In this document: piece by piece, positions 8,001-12,445 of the stretch
How the letters are laid out: each line of letters starts with the position of its first letter
How positions within the stretch are numbered: the stretch's first letter is position 1
NCBI GenBank assembly: GCA_001799225.1
Contig: MGTA01000002.1
Span: 3,576 to 16,020 of the forward strand
Length of the DNA stretch: 12,445 nucleotides
Reading direction: 5' to 3'
From: Deltaproteobacteria bacterium RIFOXYD12_FULL_50_9
Lineage (GTDB): Bacteria > Desulfobacterota > Desulfobulbia > Desulfobulbales > CALZHT01
Translations under genes and position numbers: made by a program
Notes under the pieces: model-generated
What the model was told of the DNA's origin: nothing
The model's input: only the letters and a program-made list of their open reading frames with translations
The model's database searches: none

Positions 8001-9034
8001 AATTTCACATCAACTACTGCGGCCACGGTATCGAGGAAATGATACAGAGAACTGAGGGCAAGGCCGACAAGAGGAAACTTATAGCCAAACTCATCCCGCA
8101 GTGCCACCTCGGAGGCTGAATTTTCAATGGCAAACTCTGCAAACCAGTCTTGAACGTGATAGAAACCGTTGACGAGATCAAAGACATTTGGTCCCGTATG
8201 GCCCTGCAGACGGAAAGCATCAAATAAGTTCAGTTGGGGTTGGACAAGCCCAGGAATAAGAAACCTATTACTGTGCTGGTCGGCAGTTAATACGTCATGC
8301 AATACCCGCAAGGTTGCTGAGGTGGCATGCATGATCTGCCCGTAGGTGAATCGAATTATCTTCCAGCCCTGGCAGGTAATGAAGTTCTGACGTTCAATAA
8401 ATTTATCAAGATCATTCCGATGGTTGAATTTCCCAAAGCCGTCGACTTCCAAAGCAAGCTTGGCCGGACTGCCAAAGGCAAAGTCAACGTAATAAGGCCC
8501 GATCCGTTTTTGTGGCTGAACAGAGGCCAACCCATCCTCGTTTAAGAGCGGGGCAAGTATTTTTTTAACAAACTGGATTTCGAGAAAATTATCCGCGCCC
8601 TTAATGGCACCTTCACCTTCAAGGGCGTTTTGGAAATATGAATGGCTGCCGAAAAAGGTATTGGCGCGTCGTGAATTGATATCTTTTGGATTCTCGTCCA
8701 GCAAAAGTTGCTTGCTGACCGAAGCGAAGGCCTCATCCAAATTCACACAGCGTCGGATTGGTTCAATCAGAGAGCATGGTAGAAACCGAAGCTTGTTCTC
8801 GGCAAACAGATCGTATGACGCGCCATCAATCTGACTGAATGTCTCGTCAAAGCGATATACGCCGCGTACTTGCGAGGGGAGGAAATATCTAACGAGATGA
8901 TTCACGGGATTAGCGCACCAGATTAAATTTCCAATTCCAAAAACAAGATTATGAACATAAGACAAGCTGGCCCTAAACCTTTTAAAAAAGGTTGGTCGTG
9001 TGGACGATATATTTGGACCAGCTGATTTCTGCAA
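5039..9034 (-). CDS. PD-(D/E)XK-like nuclease fused to RecQ-type helicase
   Basis: This 1331-codon frame has about 150 N-terminal residues that I do not recognise. A DUF559/Vsr-like nuclease region follows at ~148-240: YYVDFAF with D184, LALEVDG with E196 and D198, and GWKIIRFT at 223-230. RecQ motifs then appear in order: motif 0 FGYSSGTNRFQ (429-439), Walker A STTGSGKS (456-463), Ia APLRSLMRDQ (481-490), II DEAHCISEWGHDFRP (560-574), III ALTATAG (597-603), V ATKGFGMGIDK (826-836) and VI YQEVGRAGRD (855-864). A CPLC/CLRC zinc ribbon (C749, C752, C787, C790) and an acidic stretch are inserted between III and V. A RecQ-type zinc site (C1101, then C1133-C1139 in CGCCNFC) lies far C-terminal. 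It should unwind DNA 3'-5' with ATP and probably cut it. The TTG start at 9034 lacks a Shine-Dalgarno and lies in a hairpin; TTG 8965 or GTG 8905 are alternatives. RecQ itself is ~600 residues, half this length. Confidence 0.9.
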   Translation of the reverse strand: MQKSAGPNISSTRPTFFKRFRASLSYVHNLVFGIGNLIWCANPVNHLVRYFLPSQVRGVYRFDETFSQIDGASYDLFAENKLRFLPCSLIEPIRRCVNLDEAFASVSKQLLLDENPKDINSRRANTFFGSHSYFQNALEGEGAIKGADNFLEIQFVKKILAPLLNEDGLASVQPQKRIGPYYVDFAFGSPAKLALEVDGFGKFNHRNDLDKFIERQNFITCQGWKIIRFTYGQIMHATSATLRVLHDVLTADQHSNRFLIPGLVQPQLNLFDAFRLQGHTGPNVFDLVNGFYHVQDWFAEFAIENSASEVALRDEFGYKFPLVGLALSSLYHFLDTVAAVVDVKFDLPTVKVSVPAMANTWRVYLHPSITVTATRQRQLMEKSVDPLVIQNSSASLPTPLRSEDSISFRSGLTLEEIHQRLGYITREVFGYSSGTNRFQDKVLQRIFDGKETIGISTTGSGKSFCFWLPALLKPGLTIVIAPLRSLMRDQRLTLLNYGITSMEFINSDIDVIEQRRYMEEVKLGYLRMLYISPERLRIKKFVEELEELQEFVPINILAVDEAHCISEWGHDFRPSYLKLPTMRMTLAARNPEFRLVALTATAGQEVEKDMRNILKLADTDVVREPMADRERFSYQIVPVSDGASKTVAFRKILQDDLATALKQKSLSVLLTQRNSRNEKAVGIVFCIYADPHGKTTVKDGTTHYLFETMGILESDKVFESRRGRYPKYDLGAFSVGKVRAFSSKPPTLCPLCHSYEYTSLRKIAVGTDDDNEDENESTTTAVGLKACLRCERGFSVDKALSPPGWEKLIKVNQNDFKHSRFDILVATKGFGMGIDKSSVRFVIHTSFSSGIESWYQEVGRAGRDNERAHIVLLVDPPNDTCLSELKNTAGLKRPQCSWTRGCNHGRNSICDYGKQHLFISRSYPGAESDAIYALRMLDKLLAAHVQTGENPIPIRFNYTDDISRPELALYRLLSLGLVEDYTVDYGMSPRFEVILSLDGLPVSFEEVESQESLMQISLEAYMSHWEDVGKKALSLAGVREKYKPLTDFATRTNRFIIFPHLDTSSIQYAFFDTVYEHLLLLLDHTYKDVITMRYDMLWNLCRVVNSAKEKKCQRVRILPYFEGEKWGVPAYRCGCCNFCSPELDFLDRVRPRPQNPSVDASMIELNKLLLRSNTLDIAKLRQLCEEFQDYPDETYTKGRRELEGNPHNLPALYLTREFSPPAELGANTKRFLRTANERMIPLTQMMELYKTSNQQLQSELLLILNDQDTTCDSPEGWDFLAEEAQHPQHYGNTQVAILRDCLEFFMLVEELPPDTERLRKKALMMEEMINA

Positions 9035-9048
9035 CTAACGGTTGCAGA
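9028..9048 (-). promoter_or_regulatory. Hairpin covering the nominal start of the helicase gene
   Basis: TCTGCAAC-cgtta-GTTGCAGA on the minus strand is a perfect 8-bp stem with a 5-nt loop. It contains the TTG codon at 9034-9032. In mRNA it would hide that start, so it either regulates translation or shows that the true start lies downstream. It is not followed by a U-tract, so it is not a typical terminator. Confidence 0.6.
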
Positions 9049-9066
9049 TTTGGCTTATCTGTGTAA

Positions 9067-9084
9067 GCCCGATTTAAATCGGGC
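9067..9084. promoter_or_regulatory. 18-bp perfect palindrome upstream of the helicase gene
   Basis: GCCCGATTTAAATCGGGC is perfectly self-complementary. It sits 33-50 nt upstream of the TTG at 9034 and downstream of the PIN gene. No T-tract follows, so operator is more likely than terminator. The repressor is unknown; the HTH protein encoded at 11054-9957 is one candidate. Confidence 0.6.
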
Positions 9085-9096
9085 ATCTTTCAAAAG

Positions 9097-9127
9097 ATTG
9101 TATGAGCCAGTGGGACATTATTGTCTA
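9097..9127 (-). promoter_or_regulatory. Candidate promoter for the helicase/coiled-coil operon
   Basis: On the minus strand TAGACA (9127-9122) precedes TACAAT (9102-9097) with a 19-nt spacer. Each box differs by one base from the sigma-70 consensus, but the spacer is longer than the ideal 17. The 18-bp palindrome would lie just after the predicted transcription start, an operator position. Confidence 0.3.
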
Positions 9128-9166
9128 TTATTCTAATTTCCCCTTCACCCTGTGCCACCAAAAATT

Positions 9167-9652
9167 TTAAGGAGCATCTTCACTCATGCAATCCCAGACA
9201 CGCAGTCCTTCATTAACAGCGGCTTTGGCTAAATCTGAGTCACAGGTAATAAATATGGTTTTTGAATCCCCATGAAGACCTGAAGGAAATCCTGTCTTCA
9301 TCGTAATAATTTGAAAAGCATCCGCTAAATCTAATGAATAAGATTTTGACATTTTCTCTACCTCATTAAAAGTAGATATTTGCGTAATATCAATCTCTTC
9401 AATGGATATCGATCCATTTCTAAAGTGGGCGATAAGCTCTTCTGAGGAAGATAGGTATTTTTCTGCTGTTATCTCTTTTCTGTATAAATGTTTAACTTTC
9501 AGAACACCTAATGCCTCAACAAAACATAGGGAAGTTGTCCAGAAAACAGATTTATCCGCAAAATATTTTCTAATCTTTTCGCTACCAACTTCATCTACGA
9601 CAAGTTTCACAAGAGCAGATGCGTCTAACAGATGGGTTCTTATTGTTTCCAT
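9167..9652 (-). CDS. PIN-domain protein, VapC-like, apparently without antitoxin
   Basis: This 161-residue protein has the PIN layout: D10 in HLLDASALVKLVVDE, E46 in SLCFVEALGVLK, D108 and D111 in SLDLADAFQIITMK, and D138/D140 in FITCDSDLAKA. It is therefore probably a metal-dependent ribonuclease toxin. ATG 9652 follows a GAGG about 10 nt upstream. The preceding 75 bp contain no frame resembling a VapB. Beyond them lies only a decayed BRO-gene fragment, so the antitoxin may have been lost, may act in trans, or may not be needed. It is transcribed towards the helicase gene, 132 bp downstream, which has its own candidate promoter. Confidence 0.85.
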   Translation of the reverse strand: METIRTHLLDASALVKLVVDEVGSEKIRKYFADKSVFWTTSLCFVEALGVLKVKHLYRKEITAEKYLSSSEELIAHFRNGSISIEEIDITQISTFNEVEKMSKSYSLDLADAFQIITMKTGFPSGLHGDSKTIFITCDSDLAKAAVNEGLRVWDCMSEDAP

Positions 9653-9727
9653 AAATCGTTACCTCATAAGCCATAAAATGCGCAATTAGAGATTCCTCCG
9701 GCGGCAGAGTTCGAATCAGTTATTTTT

Positions 9728-9925
9728 AACCGTCCGATTTTTTCGGACACTTCAAATACCCTTCCTGTGTCAATTTTTTTTCAAGTCGTTCCAATATGTT
9801 CGTGGTCGATCACTCTCTGCCAGAACTTCGACGACATCAATAATGGAAAACCACTATTCCAGTCGTGGAACAGCTTGCCCTCAAACAGCGCCACCTTGCA
9901 ACTGGCCAATTTCTGTATCATATTG
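9728..9925 (-). pseudogene. Decayed duplicate of the 5' end of the BRO-domain gene
   Basis: This stretch aligns by eye at roughly 90% identity with 12093-12306, the first ~200 bp of the intact BRO gene, in the same orientation. The copy starts MIQKLASCKVALFEGK where the intact gene has MSQELASCKVALFEGK. A 12-nt deletion removes the RIRK codons, and at least two further single-base gaps break the frame. The match stops near the initiator ATG on one side and around codon 72 on the other. It occupies most of the 304-bp gap between the HTH-peptidase gene and the PIN gene; in the remainder I see only the PIN ribosome site. The result is two direct BRO repeats bracketing the toxin-antitoxin pair. 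Confidence 0.88.
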
Positions 9926-9956
9926 AATTTTCATCTGAATATACTGATTGTTTCTG

Positions 9957-11054
9957 TCACACTCCAAGTGTCCAAACGTAACTGACCTTGAGAGTTTTAT
10001 TCAGAAGAGAATTCCACGGCAGAAATCCCTCTTTCTGCATTCTGCCAACCACTATGCCAGGGGCTATCCCCAATTGTTCGGCAAACGACCTTACCACCAC
10101 ATCTGACTTTTGTAGGGTTGCCAGACTCCGGGCATGCTGCGAAGGGATCAACCAATCACTGGCAAAATTGTTGGCCTCCTCTTCATGTACGTTGGTCAAC
10201 GCCCCTTCCATTTCTATAAAACGCAGTCGCTTACCGTGACGCAACAGATGCCCGGCCTCATGAAAGAAGGAGAACCAGAAGTGATCATTAGTCTTGTGAC
10301 GCAGGCTAAGCATCAACAGGGCCTTGTCTGGAGAAAGCCAAAGGGTGGCCCCGCTGACCGGACAGCCTTTCGGCGCCGGCTCGATGACCACGGCAACACC
10401 GGTTCTTGCGCAGACTTCAGTCAATTGCGGGATAAATATCTCCGGGTCCGATTCCTTGGTCAGGGCGCGCAATGTCCCGAGAGCTTCCTTAAAAAATGCC
10501 CGATCATATGGCACTGTTTTTATGGCTGCCGCCCGACGCTCGCCTTGACGGAGCCATGCCGCAACTGAACCGGTGTGCTTGACAAATTTGTCGGATGAAC
10601 GGAAAGCCGCCGATGGCTCCCCGTATTCCTCCTTCCATAATGCGACAGCAGCTACGCCAAAAAACCGGAGACATTCCGCGACCTGTTCCCCCTTGTCCGC
10701 AAAAGCCCGTACCCAGCCAAATTTGATCATTTCTTTTAAAGGAAGCTGCTTGAGCCAATCCGCTTCATCCTTTAACGACGCCCTTTCGACGATCCGAAAC
10801 TGGCTTTCCCGATACTGGGCTTCACGGCTAAGCCAGAAGTGAGCAGTACTACCGATAACGCGTTCAAGTTTGATGGCGGTTTCGTCGGTAATCGGTGCCT
10901 TTCCATTGATCAGCAGACTGATATGCTTGGTGGTATAACCGGTGCGCTTGGCCAGTTCGGTCTGTTTCCAGCCCCGCTCTTCGAGCAAGTCAAAAATTGT
11001 GTCGCCCGGTGGCGAAACCCAGTCCGGCGAGAATGTCGATACTGCTTTAGTCAT
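9957..11054 (-). CDS. higA: HigA-like HTH antitoxin fused to ImmA/IrrE metallopeptidase domain
   Basis: This 365-residue protein has two recognisable domains. An Xre/HigA-type HTH spans ~18-85 (TIFDLLEERGWKQTELAKRT, NGKAPITDETAIKLERVI). A C-terminal ImmA/IrrE-type zinc peptidase carries HEAGH at about 265-269, with downstream EEEANNFASDWLIP supplying the likely third ligand. HigA alone is about 100 residues, so the peptidase is an added module. By family analogy it may cleave or inactivate a repressor or antitoxin in response to a signal. ATG 11054 is chosen over GTG 11063 because AGGTG lies at proper spacing. It overlaps the toxin gene by 8 bp, in the toxin-first order typical of higBA. The HTH probably represses the promoter upstream of higB. 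Confidence 0.88.
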   Translation of the reverse strand: MTKAVSTFSPDWVSPPGDTIFDLLEERGWKQTELAKRTGYTTKHISLLINGKAPITDETAIKLERVIGSTAHFWLSREAQYRESQFRIVERASLKDEADWLKQLPLKEMIKFGWVRAFADKGEQVAECLRFFGVAAVALWKEEYGEPSAAFRSSDKFVKHTGSVAAWLRQGERRAAAIKTVPYDRAFFKEALGTLRALTKESDPEIFIPQLTEVCARTGVAVVIEPAPKGCPVSGATLWLSPDKALLMLSLRHKTNDHFWFSFFHEAGHLLRHGKRLRFIEMEGALTNVHEEEANNFASDWLIPSQHARSLATLQKSDVVVRSFAEQLGIAPGIVVGRMQKEGFLPWNSLLNKTLKVSYVWTLGV

Positions 11055-11376
11055 GATAATCACCTATAAAAACGATACGAACCTTTGTGACAAGATCCCA
11101 AGCTATGGATTCATCTTCACGTGTCGGAACAGGGTTGTTTGCCGGTTCAAAAACAAGACGTTTACCCCCATGAAGGTCAAGAGCAAACTGCCCGGCACGA
11201 TCAAGCCTTAAAGGATGAGGCCGCCCGGCAATTAGTTCGGCCACATTGCCAGCTGCCCGGAGGTCAGCTAACCGGGTACGGAGTTTGCGACTGCAATTCT
11301 CACCAAATTTTTTTGCCATGAGCCGCTGTTGTTCACAGAGCGCTTGCAGGTCGGCAGAGGAAAATTCAATATCCAT
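11047..11376 (-). CDS. higB: HigB/RelE-superfamily toxin
   Basis: This 109-residue protein starts MDIEFSSADLQALCEQQRL. It carries CSRKLRTRLADLRAAGNVAE and the GRPHPLRLDRAGQFALDL block typical of plasmid-maintenance killer proteins. It ends with a strand, KVRIVFIGDYHD. HigB toxins are ribosome-associated mRNA interferases; catalytic residues are poorly conserved and I do not assign them. It comes before its antitoxin gene and overlaps it by 8 bp, the usual higBA order. Upstream lies a palindromic operator-like site. The Shine-Dalgarno before ATG 11376 is weak, which would keep toxin yield low relative to the antitoxin. Confidence 0.85.
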   Translation of the reverse strand: MDIEFSSADLQALCEQQRLMAKKFGENCSRKLRTRLADLRAAGNVAELIAGRPHPLRLDRAGQFALDLHGGKRLVFEPANNPVPTREDESIAWDLVTKVRIVFIGDYHD

Positions 11377-11399
11377 CCGATTGCCATTTTATAGTTTAG

Positions 11400-11416
11400 T
11401 TTACCAAAAAGGTAAA
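11400..11416. promoter_or_regulatory. Palindromic operator candidate for higBA
   Basis: TTTACC-aaaaa-GGTAAA is a perfect 6-bp inverted repeat with a 5-nt spacer, 24-40 nt upstream of the higB ATG. On the minus strand TTGAAA (11427-11422) followed after 18 nt by TAAACT (11403-11398) forms a plausible promoter that this palindrome overlaps. That is the expected place for autorepression by the HigA-like HTH. Confidence 0.55.
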
Positions 11417-11456
11417 TACTTTTTCAAGATAGTTCGAAAATTGAAATTATACATAC

Positions 11457-12302
11457 CTACTTCTCCAACTTCTTCCGCCCCTTCCCGGTCAAAACCTTGA
11501 AATTATCGCTCGTCACAACCGGCTTGTCCGACCGCCGCTCAATATCCAGGCGAGCACTGCCGGCCACTGCGCCACCTTCCTGGGCATCTTTTTTGAGCGG
11601 CTCGAAACCCTGAGTATCTCGATCCTGGTGCAGCTTGGTGGTTGTGGCCTCGGCCAGCATGGTCAGAATCAGCTCGATGTCAGTCATGTGGTCCCGGAGA
11701 TTTTCTCGTTCCAGACCCTTCACCTGTTTGTATTCATCGACCTTGAGGTCAAACGCCCCTTGCATGATTTCGTTGGTCAAGATTGCATATTCAATACTGG
11801 TTTGCGCACCCCGATTCTGCCACTCATCGGTAAGATCCTGACGAACAGCGATGCCGCGCATCCTTTTGTCGATCCATTCTTTCGGATATCCCTTCTTCTC
11901 ATAGAGGACTTTCATCCGTTCCATGGAAAGTTCGGGATTTTCAATCTCGTCGATCCGTTCCTTGCCAACCCGGGCCAACCACCGCTTGAGCGGCTCAACT
12001 TTCGGCGACGGGATGGACTGGATGACCCGGAACAAGGTTTCGGTGTCGGCGCAGTCTGTAAACCGCATCTTGCCGTCTGGAGCGGACATTTTCAACTGTC
12101 CGATTTTTTCGGACACTTCAAAATACCCTTCCTGATTCAATTTATTCTTCAAGTCGTTCCAATACTTTCGTGGTCGATCACTTTCTGTCAGAACTTCGAC
12201 GACATCAATAATGGAAAACCACCATTCCCCGTCGTGGAATAGCTTACGAATCCGCTTGCCCTCAAACAGCGCCACCTTGCAACTGGCCAATTCCTGCGAC
12301 AT
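11457..12302 (-). CDS. BRO-N domain protein (phage antirepressor-like)
   Basis: This 281-residue protein has an N-terminal BRO-N domain at about residues 5-110 (SCKVALFEGKRIRKLF, DGEWWFSIIDVVEVLTES, KYWNDLKNKL). A helical, charged C-terminal half ends GKGRKKLEK. BRO-N domains bind DNA and occur in phage antirepressors and in baculovirus Bro proteins; bacterial chromosomal copies resemble DinD-like proteins and are often mobile. ATG 12302 is chosen because GGAG lies about 8 nt upstream. The longer frame from TTG 12356 would read through an inverted repeat and lacks a ribosome site. It lies 80 bp upstream of higB. A truncated second copy of its 5' end lies at 9925-9728. Confidence 0.88.
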   Translation of the reverse strand: MSQELASCKVALFEGKRIRKLFHDGEWWFSIIDVVEVLTESDRPRKYWNDLKNKLNQEGYFEVSEKIGQLKMSAPDGKMRFTDCADTETLFRVIQSIPSPKVEPLKRWLARVGKERIDEIENPELSMERMKVLYEKKGYPKEWIDKRMRGIAVRQDLTDEWQNRGAQTSIEYAILTNEIMQGAFDLKVDEYKQVKGLERENLRDHMTDIELILTMLAEATTTKLHQDRDTQGFEPLKKDAQEGGAVAGSARLDIERRSDKPVVTSDNFKVLTGKGRKKLEK

Positions 12303-12314
12303 ATTGGATCTCCA

Positions 12315-12347
12315 ATTAGAATAAAGGGTCACCTCCCGTATTCTAAT
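12315..12347. promoter_or_regulatory. Inverted repeat upstream of the BRO gene
   Basis: ATTAGAATA (12315-12323) and TATTCTAAT (12339-12347) are perfect 9-bp inverted arms with a 15-nt spacer, directly upstream of the BRO ribosome site. Arm length and position fit a dimeric repressor site or a 5'-UTR hairpin. Upstream of it, from 12348 to the window end, I see no convincing gene. Confidence 0.5.
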
Positions 12348-12445
12348 ACCTATCAAAGCCTTTTTGGCGTGAACAGTCTGAAGGTTAAAAAGTTACTCCG
12401 GTCTTATTCCGTCTTCAGTAGCCGTCGTCATCCTGCGATGAGCAA

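Noticed and set aside
9700..9730. Possible tRNA T-arm or attachment site around GTTCGAATC
   Set aside because: The flanking bases do not pair as a T-stem and no acceptor or anticodon arm is present.
12303..12356. Longer BRO start at TTG 12356
   Set aside because: It has no ribosome site and would translate through the inverted repeat, whereas ATG 12302 has a good GGAG. The decayed copy also stops matching right at that ATG.
12393..12445. C-terminal end of another minus-strand gene at the right edge
   Set aside because: Two frames end within 53 bp with plausible but very short peptides. Too little sequence is present to choose between them or to call a gene.

Overview
All convincing genes in this window lie on the minus strand, so transcription runs from high to low coordinates. 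No rRNA, tRNA, CRISPR array, transposase or housekeeping gene was seen. The content is toxin-antitoxin genes, a phage-antirepressor-like gene, a very large helicase-nuclease and an ATP-binding/TIR-like pair. That makes this an accessory or defence-island segment of a bacterial chromosome or large plasmid. Base composition looks intermediate, Shine-Dalgarno sites are ordinary, and several starts are GTG or TTG. A Gram-negative host, perhaps Desulfobacterota-like, is plausible, but the window has no taxonomic marker and the host is not established.

Layout in transcription order. (1) A BRO-N domain protein (12302-11457) sits behind an operator-like inverted repeat. (2) A HigB/RelE-type toxin (11376-11047) overlaps a 365-residue antitoxin that joins a HigA-like HTH to an ImmA/IrrE HEAGH metallopeptidase domain (11054-9957). 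A palindrome upstream looks like the autoregulatory operator. (3) A decayed direct-repeat copy of the first ~200 bp of the BRO gene (9925-9728) follows, so the toxin-antitoxin pair is bracketed by BRO sequence. (4) A PIN-domain ribonuclease (9652-9167) has no visible antitoxin. (5) A 1331-codon protein (9034-5039) fuses a PD-(D/E)XK-like nuclease region to a RecQ-type helicase with a zinc-ribbon insertion. It overlaps by 8 bp a coiled-coil gene (5046-3955) that is cut at codon 117 by an in-frame TGA. (6) An uncharacterised 329-residue protein with an antitoxin-like tail (3783-2794) overlaps by 4 bp a VapC-type PIN toxin (2797-2390). (7) About 360 bp hold only short open frames that look like a broken small gene. 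(8) A DUF4062 (TIR-like superfamily) protein (2029-1385) overlaps by 8 bp a Schlafen/AlbA_2 plus GHKL-ATPase protein (1392 to beyond the left edge). The latter carries a 12-bp tandem repeat coding a Gly-Glu-Val-Thr linker.

Each coupled unit has a plausible sensor or neutraliser paired with a nucleic-acid-attacking or NTP-using effector. Four independent overlaps (1392/1385, 2797/2794, 5046/5039 and 11054/11047) show translational coupling within units. The most novel-looking unit is the nuclease-RecQ fusion with its coiled-coil partner. It is a candidate anti-phage or anti-plasmid system, but that role is inferred from architecture and neighbourhood only.
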